Below are positions 1 through 8,330 of a stretch of 64,000 bases of DNA, piece by piece. The stretch is taken from assembly GCF_002368195.1 (NCBI RefSeq), contig NZ_AP018178.1:9515956-9579955 (forward strand), in the 5' to 3' direction. The DNA comes from Calothrix sp. NIES-2100 (GTDB taxonomy: Bacteria > Cyanobacteriota > Cyanobacteriia > Cyanobacteriales > Nostocaceae). The position numbers were made by a program, and so were the translations under genes. The notes under the pieces are model-generated. The model saw nothing but the letters and a program-made list of their open reading frames with translations. It was not told the origin of the DNA and searched no databases. Position 1 is the stretch's first letter; the number at the start of each line of letters is the position of its first letter.

Positions 1-177
1 AAGCTGATTTTGCTCAATAAAACTTTGTCTCAAGGAGTAGGCGAAGATTTTTATGCCAAAGTCTTAAAAAAACCTGCACCGGAGAATAGCTTCTACATCT
101 GCTTTACATCCCTGCCGCCATCTGTACGAGCGATGCTCGATCAGCTTTACAATGCTATTTGTCTGGAGAATAAGTAG
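1..177 (+). CDS. 3' end of a cyclase paralogue (C-terminal domain only)
   Basis: This is an open frame without a start, running from the window edge to TAG at 175-177 (58 residues). It reads KLILLNKTLSQGVGEDFYAK and ends in NAICLENK. The pattern matches the extreme C-terminus of the two complete cyclases in this window (43766-45616 and 37238-42997), which have KLKLLVPNIPPELQEDIYAK at the equivalent place. It is therefore probably the last part of a third cyclase carrying the same PilZ-like C-terminal domain. The catalytic part lies outside the window, so its activity cannot be judged. The DNA from its last codons onward (169-301) is duplicated at 36240-36365. Confidence 0.7.
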   Translation, partial: KLILLNKTLSQGVGEDFYAKVLKKPAPENSFYICFTSLPPSVRAMLDQLYNAICLENK

Positions 178-301
178 GGCGGTGCAATTAAACATAACTG
201 GCGAGGACTGTCATTTGTCATTTGTCATTTGTCATTGGTAAGGGTTTCAAGCCAATTTACGTTTCTTAACATAGTTTGGTTTTTTTCCACCGACTTACTT
301 A
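169..301. repeat. Copy 1 of a ~130-bp direct repeat (copy 2 at 36240-36365)
   Basis: It starts with AATAAGTAGGGCGGTGCAAT, which includes the stop codon of the partial cyclase, and ends with CGACTTACTTA. The copy at 36240-36365 is nearly identical apart from a T/G change in ACGTTTC(T/G)TAAC. It is also exactly 7 bp shorter, because one TCATTTG heptamer is missing. A decayed third piece of the right end is at about 35962-36000. Confidence 0.85.
211..237. repeat. STRR heptamer array (TCATTTG)
   Basis: Four consecutive heptamers of the TCATTTG/TGACAAA family lie inside the duplicated segment. Arrays of this family recur at 33849-33882, 36276-36300, 45638-45660, 46541-46580, 56771-56820 and 61354-61400. 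Confidence 0.85.
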
Positions 302-372
302 GTCCTGGTTGAAGTCTTTAATATTGAGCGATCGCACTCAGCACGCTTTGTGCTTCAAAATACTGGAGTATC

Positions 373-727
373 AAAGGCTCGTTAATGAACTTCCGAGCCT
401 CATTAACGGAGCAAAAAGCCTCATTAATGAACTTCTAAGCCTCATTAACGAACTTCCAAGCCTCATTAACGGAGCAAAAAGCCTCATTAATGAACTTCCA
501 AGCCTCATTAACGGAGCAAAAAGCCTCATTAATGAACTTCCGAGCCTCATTAATGGAGTTCAAAGGCTCGTTAATGAACTTCCGAGCCTCATTAATGGAG
601 TTCAAAGCCTCATTAATGAACTTCCGAGCTTCATTAATGAACTTCCGAGCCTCATTAACGGAGCAAAAAGCCTCATTAATGAACTTCCGAGCCTCATTAA
701 CGGAGCAAAAAGCCTCATTCACGAGTT
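373..727. repeat. Tandem array of ~17 imperfect 21-bp units (paired as 42 bp)
   Basis: Units share GCCTCATTAA(T/C) preceded by one of three 10-11-bp variants: GAACTTCCGA, GGAGCAAAAA or GGAGTTCAAA. These mostly alternate to give a 42-bp super-unit. Because 21 is divisible by three, the array stays open in several frames on both strands (SLINELP, SLINGAK on +; FINEAFCSVNEA on -), so an open frame here is not evidence of a gene. I treat it as a noncoding repeat. A structurally similar 21+21-bp array is at 28366-28596. Confidence 0.85.
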
Positions 728-763
728 ATACCAATTTGAAAAAAGAATGCAAAACATGGGTAG

Positions 764-1014
764 GGGCACAACAATGTTCATACGTGTCAACTTAAGTCAA
801 AACGCTTATTCCACAGGCATTTTACCCCACCCCTCAATCCCTGCCCCTAATCCCCAGAGGGGGCCCCGAGTTCCCCGTTTACGGGGAGGGGACGTTTTGC
901 GTCAGCAAAACTGGGGTGGGGTAGCGCGGATCTTGGTGGTACGTGATTTTGTATCAAATCACATCTTGGCAAGGGTTTCGCGTTAAGTTGACACAGGTGA
1001 ACAATGTTGTGCCC
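764..1014. mobile_element. MITE-like element, ~250 bp with 32-bp imperfect terminal inverted repeats
   Basis: The left end, GGGCACAACAATGTTCATAC with its continuation to 795, is the inverted match of 983-1014 at 28 of 32 positions. A nested inverted pair lies inside (TACCCCACCCC near 820 and GGGGTGGGGTA near 912), so the whole could fold into a long hairpin. No transposase is encoded. A TA or TTA target duplication is possible but unclear. Confidence 0.7.
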
Positions 1015-1081
1015 TTAAACGTTTTATCAGCGACGTTTCTTAGAGGACGTTTTCAAAGCCAATCTTTTGTCAGCAATAATT

Positions 1082-2422
1082 CTATTTAATCGGAATTTGG
1101 ATACAGAATTCTGTTCCTTGGCTTGCCAAAGAGGAGCAGGTTAACTTACCTCGGTGCATTTCTACAACAATTTGATAGCTAACAAATAAGCCAAGTCCAC
1201 TTCCTTTACCAACAGGCTTGGTGGTAAAAAACGGATCAAATATTTTGGCAATGATAGATTCGGGAATCACTAACCCATTATTCCTAATGCGAATATTCAG
1301 CCAAAATTTTTCAATTATTTCCGTACTAATCCAGATAGTAGGAACAAAGGTTTGAGATTGGGTAATTGCTTCCTGTAAAGCATCAATAGCGTTATTGATA
1401 ATATTCATAAATACCTGATTCAATTGTGCAGGATAGCAATTTACACAGGGAATTACTCCATAATTCTTTATTACTTGAATTGCTAGATTGTCCGAATTGC
1501 TGATGAGGCGATGACGTAGTAATGTAATTGAGTGATCGATACCTGCATGAATATCAACATTTTTGATTTCTGCTTCATCCAAGCGGGAAAAATTTCGCAG
1601 CAATAGGACAATTTCCCGAATGCGATCGCTACCAACCTGCATCGAGTTCAAAAGCTTAACTAGGTCTTTTTGAATAAAGTCCAAATCTAAGGAGATGATT
1701 GCTTCTTCAATATGTGGCGGCGGAACTGGATAGGTTTCCTGGTAGAGTTGCAAGATTTGGAATAAGACTTGCGTATACTCTGATGCATAGATAAGATTAG
1801 CATAAATAAAGTTAACTGGATTATTAATTTCGTGCGCAATCCCTGCCACTAATTGTCCCAGACTCGACATTTTTTCAGTTTGCACCAGTTGAGCCTGGGT
1901 ATATTTAAGTTGATCCAGCGTCACTTTTAGGTCGTGGTTAGCTTGAATTAGCTCAGTATTTCGTTGTTCTACCCTAGCTTCCAGTTCTTCATTTGTTTGC
2001 TTAAGTAATGCTTCCGCCCGTTTTTTATCGCTAATATTGATCAGTGAACCAGAAAATTCTGGTTCACCGCGAGACTGAACAGACATCTCCAACCAGACAA
2101 TTACACCCGTTTGATGCTGAAAACGCAGTTCTTGACAAACCTCTACTCCGGTTTGTAACTTTTCTAGAGTTTCTTCCCACAAGTGCTGATCGTTTCCGTC
2201 AATGAAATTGCTTAAAGGACTACCGATGACATCTGCTATCGGATAACCAAGGGTTTTTGTCCAAGCATGGTTGAGGAAGTTGACATTACCCAAGCGATCG
2301 CATTTAAATACAATCTCGCGCAGACTATCCACTAATAGTCGGTAACGCCGCTCGGATTCAGACAACTTCTCAATCAAACTGTACTGAATTTGTGTGTGCA
2401 ACTCATTGTTGAAATCGGACAT
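1082..2422 (-). CDS. PAS-domain sensor histidine kinase
   Basis: This 446-residue protein has no membrane segment and is probably cytoplasmic. Residues about 20-135 form a PAS sensor. Residues 135-185 are a coiled coil (ELEARVEQRNTELIQ). A HisKA module follows with the phospho-acceptor in GIAHEINNP (His197). The HATPase_c domain has NNAIDAL (N box) and GKGSGLGLFV (G2 box) and ends in IQIPIK. All catalytic motifs are intact, so autophosphorylation is expected. No response regulator is adjacent. The start codon overlaps the stop of the upstream isochorismatase-like gene by one base (TAATG), which implies translational coupling. The signal it senses is unknown. Confidence 0.9.
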   Translation of the reverse strand: MSDFNNELHTQIQYSLIEKLSESERRYRLLVDSLREIVFKCDRLGNVNFLNHAWTKTLGYPIADVIGSPLSNFIDGNDQHLWEETLEKLQTGVEVCQELRFQHQTGVIVWLEMSVQSRGEPEFSGSLINISDKKRAEALLKQTNEELEARVEQRNTELIQANHDLKVTLDQLKYTQAQLVQTEKMSSLGQLVAGIAHEINNPVNFIYANLIYASEYTQVLFQILQLYQETYPVPPPHIEEAIISLDLDFIQKDLVKLLNSMQVGSDRIREIVLLLRNFSRLDEAEIKNVDIHAGIDHSITLLRHRLISNSDNLAIQVIKNYGVIPCVNCYPAQLNQVFMNIINNAIDALQEAITQSQTFVPTIWISTEIIEKFWLNIRIRNNGLVIPESIIAKIFDPFFTTKPVGKGSGLGLFVSYQIVVEMHRGKLTCSSLASQGTEFCIQIPIK

Positions 2423-3030
2423 TAGAGTATACTGGTCAAACGCTGAAGTAATTCGGTGTGATTAATTGTCTCCGCATATAAAGGAAAGACATGAGTGTGG
2501 TAAAACTCCTGCTCAAACACCGTGCGAGCAGAGGTACAATCAGACAAAACAACAACCTGATAACCTTTTTCATGGGCAGAACGACCTGTAGAATCAATAC
2601 AAACTGAAGTGACTGCACCAGCCAGAACTACATGGGTAATCTCTTTTTCCTGGAGAATCACATCTAAGTTAGTATTGATAAAAGCATTAAATCCCCGTTT
2701 TCCCGGAACTTCGAGAATTCTGTTACCAAAGGGTAGCAACTCATCAATCATCTGCGATCCTTTCGTCCCTGCTTGAAAAGCTCCAACCTCCTTGATAGTT
2801 TTGAGAATGCCAACAGGTTCAACCAACTCCTGGTAGTTCATTGTAAAAAAAATTGGCGTGGCAATGAGCAACACTGGAGTTTCTACTAAACATTGTATAA
2901 GCTTAACGGTGTTTTCTAGTACTTTGGTAGCTCTTGAAGATTCCTCAATCACATTATGTAAAATCCCATCAGCAGCAAAGTAGTCATTTTGAAAACCAAT
3001 CAATAGCACAGCAGTACGTTGGGGTTGCAT
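2422..3030 (-). CDS. Isochorismatase-like cysteine hydrolase
   Basis: This 202-residue protein is a complete single-domain member of the isochorismatase/nicotinamidase superfamily. The expected catalytic triad is visible: Asp16 in GFQNDYF, Lys111 in GKRGFNAF and Cys144 in AVTSVCIDSTGR. Family members hydrolyse amides or enol ethers such as nicotinamide, N-carbamoyl compounds or isochorismate. The substrate cannot be read from sequence. It is the first gene of a two-gene unit with the histidine kinase at 1082-2422, sharing a TAATG overlap. That pairing is unusual and suggests the hydrolase product or substrate matters to signalling, which is inference only. Confidence 0.88.
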   Translation of the reverse strand: MQPQRTAVLLIGFQNDYFAADGILHNVIEESSRATKVLENTVKLIQCLVETPVLLIATPIFFTMNYQELVEPVGILKTIKEVGAFQAGTKGSQMIDELLPFGNRILEVPGKRGFNAFINTNLDVILQEKEITHVVLAGAVTSVCIDSTGRSAHEKGYQVVVLSDCTSARTVFEQEFYHTHVFPLYAETINHTELLQRLTSIL

Positions 3031-3282
3031 TGTATTTATTACCAGTTAGGATATACACAATATAAGTAGCTTAGTGAAAAGCTACATAACTATATTAAGA
3101 AGGGTAAAGAGTTAGGTAATAATGTAAAAACCTTTCCCCTTTATCCCTTTTACATAGTTTGCTTTAATTGTATTTACTGGTAGTTTTCCCGTTTTGAGTG
3201 TGTTTATAACAATAGCGAATACATGGTTACTGAGTTTGTAGTCTTAAAGTCCTGAGTACAAAGATTTTTGACTTAGGTAATA

Positions 3283-6200
3283 TTACAATCCATTACCAAT
3301 CAAAATAAAGGGTGCCCAATAATATGGATGCGTAAAGTTAGTCGCATTTCTTGGTGGTTTTGTAGATGCACCTGGTACTTGTTCAACATTAATCGCACCT
3401 CGATCAACATTTGTATTTGCAGAATTATTGCTACGCAACAAACTTAGTTGGGCTTGACGCAAAGCTTGGGCTTTTGTTTGGTGAGTATCTTTAGCTAAGT
3501 TCCCATAAAATTGCTGCATCAACAAACTAGTACTAGCATCATCTACCAACCATAAAGAAGCCATCACCGCCTTAGCGCGACGGTTGAGAAAATAAAAGCT
3601 GACACCAGGAATTTCTATCCCATCCTTTGCTGTTTCTCCCAGTGCAGTTTCACAAGCAGATAATACTACTAAATGCACATCACTTAAATCTTCTAAATTA
3701 TCAATTTTGGGAATTGGTAATTTTTCCCCAGTCCCTAATACCAAATAAGAATCATCTTGTCTTCCGGGTACAAATACGCCATGAGTAGCGATGTGCAAAA
3801 TATTATGTCCTTTCAGATTATCACGCAAAGCCCGATAGTCAAATTTTTGGTTAAGATATTCTTCACCAGGATAAATACCATTTTTATCACTGGGTTTTTG
3901 GCGGATAATTGCGTCTATTTCTGCGGGGACATTGGGTAAAGCATTAAATCCTGATACAGCGTTAGATAAACCTAAGCCTAAAACTTTGGTATTGGCTGTT
4001 CCGGAAGGAAGTCGCGATTCGGTATCTGTTAAACCAGCCGATAGTACTGTAGAAATATTGTAATTTTCCACCAGGTATTGTTGACCATCAAATAAAGCAC
4101 TTATCGGGATATAACGCGCAGCCCGATCCAAGGAAAATACCAGATTTTGGATTTTATTTGCTTTTAATTCTGGTTCTACAGGTTTAATTAACCAGTCGTA
4201 AAGTTGTTTACCAGTAGCTTTAACCTCCTGAATATCAGAACTGGGATTTTGTAATAATCTGCGGAATTTATTGACAGTCTCCCGAATTTTTGCTTCACCT
4301 ACGGACACTTCTACACTTTTAACCACACCCCCCTTAGATACCCACAATACCCAAGTTTTATCCTCAACCACAAATACATTAATTAAAACTGTAGCTTCTT
4401 GAGATTCGACAATTTTCTTCCCGACACTTCGTAAGTCTTGGGTATCTAAATTACCTCGGTCTTTAGAAAGGCGATCGCGGACATTTTTCTCTAGGTTTTG
4501 AATTCTCTGATTAAATTCAGAAATCAAAGCATCCCTTTCATCGGCTAATTTAGTTTTCTCTGAGCAACTAGTCTTTTGACATTCATCAAATTTTTGCCCA
4601 AAAGCAATCAAACTTCCATACTTTTGAATAAGTTTTGCTTCAGTTGGAGTTTGCGCAATTGGCTTAGGTACATTGCCAAATTTTTGATTATTGGTAAATT
4701 CACTTAATTCTTGTACCTTTAATAGTTCTAATACTTGACTAGCTTCTAAACTTCGACCTTGCGACAGTAATAAATTGGCATACTCTCGATATATATCAGC
4801 AATGCTAGTTCTATCAGCATCCTGAATTGCTTTTAGCAAAGATGTTTGTAATTCTCGTGATAAACCCTTATTTTTTTCTCGGACTTTTTCGATATCGTTA
4901 ATCGCTTTTTGATAATAAGTTATAGCAGTAGTTGGTTGATTTAACTCCCGATAGATTCGAGCTAGACCTGCGTATAATATAGCGCGATTACCATCATAAT
5001 TTAATTTGTCAGCTATCGCCGATGCTTGATTATATGCATCAATACCTTGCTGATATTGTTTATTTCTCCGATAAAATCCACCTAAAAATGCTAGCACTTG
5101 AGCTTCTAATTTAGCATTTTTTGCATCCTTAGCTACTTGCAAGCTTTTTTGAACGTAATCAATGGCTTTTTGGTTATCATTCAAGCCACCATATCCTATT
5201 CCTAAAAACAGGTTATTAAACATTAAAAACTGCTGTTGATAGTAAGGAATATTAATTTTAGGTACTAAATTTAAACCCTCTTGTGCAGAAGCAATTGTTT
5301 TTTGATAATCTCCTTGAATAAACTGATTTAAAGTCAAAAATAACAAAGAAAATGCTTCGATTGTAGGAACTTGCTTAAGTTTTCGTGCAGTGGTTAAGGC
5401 TTCTTGCGCGAACTGATTAGATTTTTGGTAATCTCCGAGATTGAGATAAGTACTAGATAATGTCAATAAAGGTTTGGCTATTGCAGATGGGTCTTTACTT
5501 TTTTTAGCAATTGCTAAACTAGCAGAAGCAAACTCAATACTTTTTTGATATTCGTCCAAATCGTCGTAAATATCAGCTATTTTATTTAAAGCTTCCGATT
5601 CAATTTCTATATTTTTAATTTGTTTAGCAATTTTTAAAGCTTCTTGAGCCAATGTCAAACTTTTTTCATGTTCCGCATCAGACACAGCTAGGGAATTAGA
5701 CGCACTAGCTAGAGTTAGTAAAACATTTGCTTCAGTTTCCGTATTTTTTATTTCCCTGGAAATTGGCAATGCTTCTTGAGCAAAGGAAACAGACTTTTCA
5801 TAATCACCGGAAATATCATATGCCTTACTGAGTAAATATACACCGAATAATTGAAAATTTTTCTTGAAGTAATCAGGCGATCGCTTGGGTTGATTCTCTC
5901 CTGAGACATCTGCAATAAATTTCCAGTCATCATCCTTCAGTTTTTGAGTAAGCTTTCTTAATTGCTGTCCTAAATCAATAATTTTTGGATAGTCAGTAAT
6001 AGCATCATAAGATGTTAAAATTTCTCCCATGACTAGAATTTGAAAAACTGTCTGTATCAACTCGGCTGAAGCACCTTTTAACTTTGTATCGGACAAACTC
6101 AGCAATAAGTTTACGTCTTCTGGCTCTAATTTTGTTTTCTGAAATATTTCTAAGGCTTGCTGACCTACTTCAATAGCTTTAGGGTAATTTTTTTGCTGAT

Positions 6201-6852
6201 TATATGCTGATAGCTGACCAAATAAAGTGAAGGCTAATAAATATTTTGATAACCCAGGAAAGTTAGTTAATAATTGCTGTGTATATTCCTGGGCTTTTTG
6301 AGGATCACCTTTAGCATTATAAGCTTCAATCAACAGGGGCAGAACCTTGAATTGCACCTCACGATTTTTAGTTGTTTGAGCAATCTGCAAACTCTGCTGC
6401 AAGAATCCCAACGCTTGATCGGGTTGCTTGATGCTGTTATGAATAGTACCTAAATTCAGCAGATTTTCAGCTTCTAAATCGCTATTTTTAATTTCTCGCG
6501 CAATTACCAAACTCTGCTGATATAATTCAATAGCTTGAGAATTCTTTTTTTTATTAGCATAAACACTGCCTAAATTTTTCAGTGTTTCACCTTCTCCCGC
6601 ACGGTCTTTAATTTGTTGATAAATAGCTAATGCTTGTTGTAAAGACTTTAATGCAGCATCTAACTGCTGAGCATTTAATTGGGTAATTCCTTGCTGTAAC
6701 AGCTTATTGGCTTGGGCTTGACGGTTTTGATTTGTTGTAGCTTGGGCTAAAGTATCCTTGAGTGCTAGACGGTTATTAGCTGCTGAGGCTACAGGGCAAA
6801 TTAAAGAAAGTATTAAAGTAAACAGGGTGAGGGATTTAAGATGGTATGACAT
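3283..6852 (-). CDS. Secreted TPR-CHAT protease-like protein
   Basis: This is a large protein (1189 residues from the ATG at 6852; an in-frame TTG lies 12 bases upstream, but GAGGAA fits the ATG). A signal peptide (LTLFTLILSLICPVASA) is followed by about 15 tetratricopeptide repeats to around residue 680. A coiled linker and a C-terminal CHAT domain (caspase-like clan CD peptidase fold) complete it. The catalytic pair is visible as His1024 in HIATHGVF and Cys1067 in LSACETALG. TPR-CHAT proteins are common in filamentous cyanobacteria. They are thought to be proteases with TPRs for target binding, and the substrate is unknown. Export would place it in the periplasm or outside the cell. It stands alone on the minus strand. 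Confidence 0.9.
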   Translation of the reverse strand: MSYHLKSLTLFTLILSLICPVASAANNRLALKDTLAQATTNQNRQAQANKLLQQGITQLNAQQLDAALKSLQQALAIYQQIKDRAGEGETLKNLGSVYANKKKNSQAIELYQQSLVIAREIKNSDLEAENLLNLGTIHNSIKQPDQALGFLQQSLQIAQTTKNREVQFKVLPLLIEAYNAKGDPQKAQEYTQQLLTNFPGLSKYLLAFTLFGQLSAYNQQKNYPKAIEVGQQALEIFQKTKLEPEDVNLLLSLSDTKLKGASAELIQTVFQILVMGEILTSYDAITDYPKIIDLGQQLRKLTQKLKDDDWKFIADVSGENQPKRSPDYFKKNFQLFGVYLLSKAYDISGDYEKSVSFAQEALPISREIKNTETEANVLLTLASASNSLAVSDAEHEKSLTLAQEALKIAKQIKNIEIESEALNKIADIYDDLDEYQKSIEFASASLAIAKKSKDPSAIAKPLLTLSSTYLNLGDYQKSNQFAQEALTTARKLKQVPTIEAFSLLFLTLNQFIQGDYQKTIASAQEGLNLVPKINIPYYQQQFLMFNNLFLGIGYGGLNDNQKAIDYVQKSLQVAKDAKNAKLEAQVLAFLGGFYRRNKQYQQGIDAYNQASAIADKLNYDGNRAILYAGLARIYRELNQPTTAITYYQKAINDIEKVREKNKGLSRELQTSLLKAIQDADRTSIADIYREYANLLLSQGRSLEASQVLELLKVQELSEFTNNQKFGNVPKPIAQTPTEAKLIQKYGSLIAFGQKFDECQKTSCSEKTKLADERDALISEFNQRIQNLEKNVRDRLSKDRGNLDTQDLRSVGKKIVESQEATVLINVFVVEDKTWVLWVSKGGVVKSVEVSVGEAKIRETVNKFRRLLQNPSSDIQEVKATGKQLYDWLIKPVEPELKANKIQNLVFSLDRAARYIPISALFDGQQYLVENYNISTVLSAGLTDTESRLPSGTANTKVLGLGLSNAVSGFNALPNVPAEIDAIIRQKPSDKNGIYPGEEYLNQKFDYRALRDNLKGHNILHIATHGVFVPGRQDDSYLVLGTGEKLPIPKIDNLEDLSDVHLVVLSACETALGETAKDGIEIPGVSFYFLNRRAKAVMASLWLVDDASTSLLMQQFYGNLAKDTHQTKAQALRQAQLSLLRSNNSANTNVDRGAINVEQVPGASTKPPRNATNFTHPYYWAPFILIGNGL

Positions 6853-6936
6853 GATATTCCTCAAATAGCAGTAATCATCTATATCTCATAGAGGGAGAAC
6901 ATATGCAAAAATTTGCGCGTCGCACAATATAGGATC

Positions 6937-6969
6937 AGATCCCCGACTTCTTGAAGAAGTCGGGGATCT
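6937..6969. repeat. 33-nt palindrome (copy A of a dispersed hairpin)
   Basis: AGATCCCCGACTTCTT is followed by one base and then its exact complement, giving a 16-bp stem with almost no loop. An identical sequence is at 43329-43361. It lies just upstream of the diheme cytochrome gene and could act as a bidirectional terminator, but the identity of the two copies suggests a mobile REP-like repeat. Confidence 0.85.
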
Positions 6970-7026
6970 GGCAGCGCAATATCTGTAATATCAGTGCTAT
7001 AGGTTGTGAATTTGGGGATGTGAGGT

Positions 7027-7584
7027 ATGTCAAATCTGCTCAAGCGGAGAACTCGCCCGAAAGGCGATCGCAAATTTAAACGCCAACCCTTAGGGTTACT
7101 TTTGGTAGTATTGGCATGGAGCCTAGCAATGGGCTGGCTGTTAGCCCAAGCTAGCAATGTCCAAGGTGCTACCCCTAATACAGAAATTGGCACTGTTGAC
7201 GTAGTACCTGCCCAATATACACTGGGGCAAGACTTGTATTTAGAAAACTGCTCAACTTGTCACATTGCTTTACCGCCAGCAGTTTTACCTAGCCAAACCT
7301 GGAAAAATCTTTTGGAAGACTCCCAGCATTACGGCGCACAGCTACAGCCATTAATCGATCCGCCCCGCGTTTTAGTGTGGAGGTATCTGCAAACTTTTTC
7401 TCGTCCCCAGCGCAAAGACGAAGAAACAGCTTATCGCGTCAACAATTCACGTTATTTTAAAGCCTTACATCCCAAAGTCAAACTACCACGTCCTGTACAA
7501 ATTAATAGTTGTGTTAGCTGTCATCCCAGCGCAGGTGACTACAATTTCCGCCGCCTGAGTCCGGAAATGGAGAACTCGCCGTGA
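7027..7584 (+). CDS. Membrane-anchored diheme cytochrome c-like protein
   Basis: This 185-residue protein starts at ATG with GAGG just upstream. Basic N-terminal residues precede one hydrophobic segment (about 21-41), which is a signal anchor or uncleaved signal peptide. Two c-type heme motifs follow on the exported side: CSTCH at residues 75-79 and CVSCH at 162-166. Spacing and length fit the cyanobacterial diheme cytochrome C (DHC) family. A role in lumenal or periplasmic electron transfer is likely, but the partner is unknown. The gene is monocistronic. Confidence 0.85.
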   Translation: MSNLLKRRTRPKGDRKFKRQPLGLLLVVLAWSLAMGWLLAQASNVQGATPNTEIGTVDVVPAQYTLGQDLYLENCSTCHIALPPAVLPSQTWKNLLEDSQHYGAQLQPLIDPPRVLVWRYLQTFSRPQRKDEETAYRVNNSRYFKALHPKVKLPRPVQINSCVSCHPSAGDYNFRRLSPEMENSP

Positions 7585-7653
7585 TTGTTGACGGTTGACC
7601 GTTGACTGAATTTGGGCGTGTTAGGATCTGCTACAAAATCAGGTAGATGGCAG

Positions 7654-7911
7654 ATGAAAGCGATCGCAGTTACTGGTAGGATTGACGCTCAGGGAAACCT
7701 AATTCTCGATGAGCCGATTCAGGAAACGAGTTATCCTCATCAGGTTCAGGTGATTGTGTTGATTCCAGAACACTCAGAAGTAGCAGAGATTGACCCTGAT
7801 GATACACCCGTTGAGGAAATTAAAGCCAGCCTGAGGAGAGCCTTACAGCAAGCCAAAGCAGGACAACGCCTACCACTATCCCAAATGTGGGAGGGAATTG
7901 ATGCCGAATGA
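7654..7911 (+). CDS. Antitoxin-like protein of a type II TA pair
   Basis: I chose the ATG at 7654 (85 residues: MKAIAVTGRIDAQGNLILDE). An in-frame TTG at 7612 would add 14 residues but has no ribosome site. The N-terminal half resembles small cyanobacterial antitoxins (KAIAVTGRID), with a short DNA-binding/dimer beta domain. The acidic, helical C-terminus would wrap the toxin. It overlaps the next gene by 11 bases, as is usual for TA operons, and the downstream product has RelE/ParE-like features. DNA binding and autoregulation are expected from the class, not shown. Confidence 0.7.
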   Translation: MKAIAVTGRIDAQGNLILDEPIQETSYPHQVQVIVLIPEHSEVAEIDPDDTPVEEIKASLRRALQQAKAGQRLPLSQMWEGIDAE

Positions 7912-8266
7912 ACAGCCATCGGTATTCATCGATTTAACTCCTGAATATAAACAAAACTTGCGTGACCTTTCTAAAAGATTTCGCAATATTCGCTCTGATG
8001 TTCAACCAATTATCGAGGAACTACAACAAGGAAATGTTGTCGGAGATAAGATTAGCGGTCTGGGTGAGGAGTATGTTGTTTACAAGGTGAGAGTTCGCAA
8101 CAGCAATATTCAAAAAGGTAAAAGTGCTGGATACCGCCTCATTTATCAACTTGAATCACCTACAAGTATTTTGCTACTGACGATTTATTCTAAATCCGAC
8201 CAAGAAGATATCGGCGCAAATGAAATTCGCGCCATTGTCGCTGATTTTTCAGGTGAGGAAGGGTGA
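7901..8266 (+). CDS. RelE/ParE-like toxin
   Basis: This 121-residue product starts from the ATG at 7901, preceded by GGAGGG with ideal spacing. A TTG immediately before the ATG is less likely. The sequence VFIDLTPEYKQNLRDLSKRF then GYRLIYQLESP and LLTIYSKSDQEDI shows the beta-strand and Arg/Tyr/Lys pattern of the RelE/ParE superfamily. Most RelE relatives cleave ribosome-bound mRNA, while ParE relatives poison gyrase. Which applies is uncertain. It overlaps its antitoxin gene by 11 bases. The group II intron starts 136 bases downstream. Confidence 0.75.
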   Translation: MPNEQPSVFIDLTPEYKQNLRDLSKRFRNIRSDVQPIIEELQQGNVVGDKISGLGEEYVVYKVRVRNSNIQKGKSAGYRLIYQLESPTSILLLTIYSKSDQEDIGANEIRAIVADFSGEEG

Positions 8267-8294
8267 AGGCATGAGGGGGGACAAGGGAAACAAA

Positions 8295-8330
8295 TGCCCA
8301 ATGCCCCATGCCCCATGCCCCAAATGGGTG
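8295..8330. repeat. STRR heptamer array (CCCAATG/CCCCATG)
   Basis: Five consecutive heptamers of the CCC(A/C)ATG family lie just downstream of the toxin gene. A longer array of the same family is at 31612-31722. Confidence 0.8.

Noticed and set aside
373..727. CRISPR array
   Set aside because: Units are contiguous with no unique spacers and no palindromic repeat, and there are no cas genes in the window.
309..986. Open frames (225, 95 and 101 codons) across the 21-bp array
   Set aside because: They exist only because the repeat length is a multiple of three. They are open on both strands and run into a MITE. No conserved domain or ribosome site is visible.
6879..7193. 104-codon minus-strand frame
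   Set aside because: It overlaps the cytochrome gene antisense and includes a perfect palindrome. It has no recognisable content.
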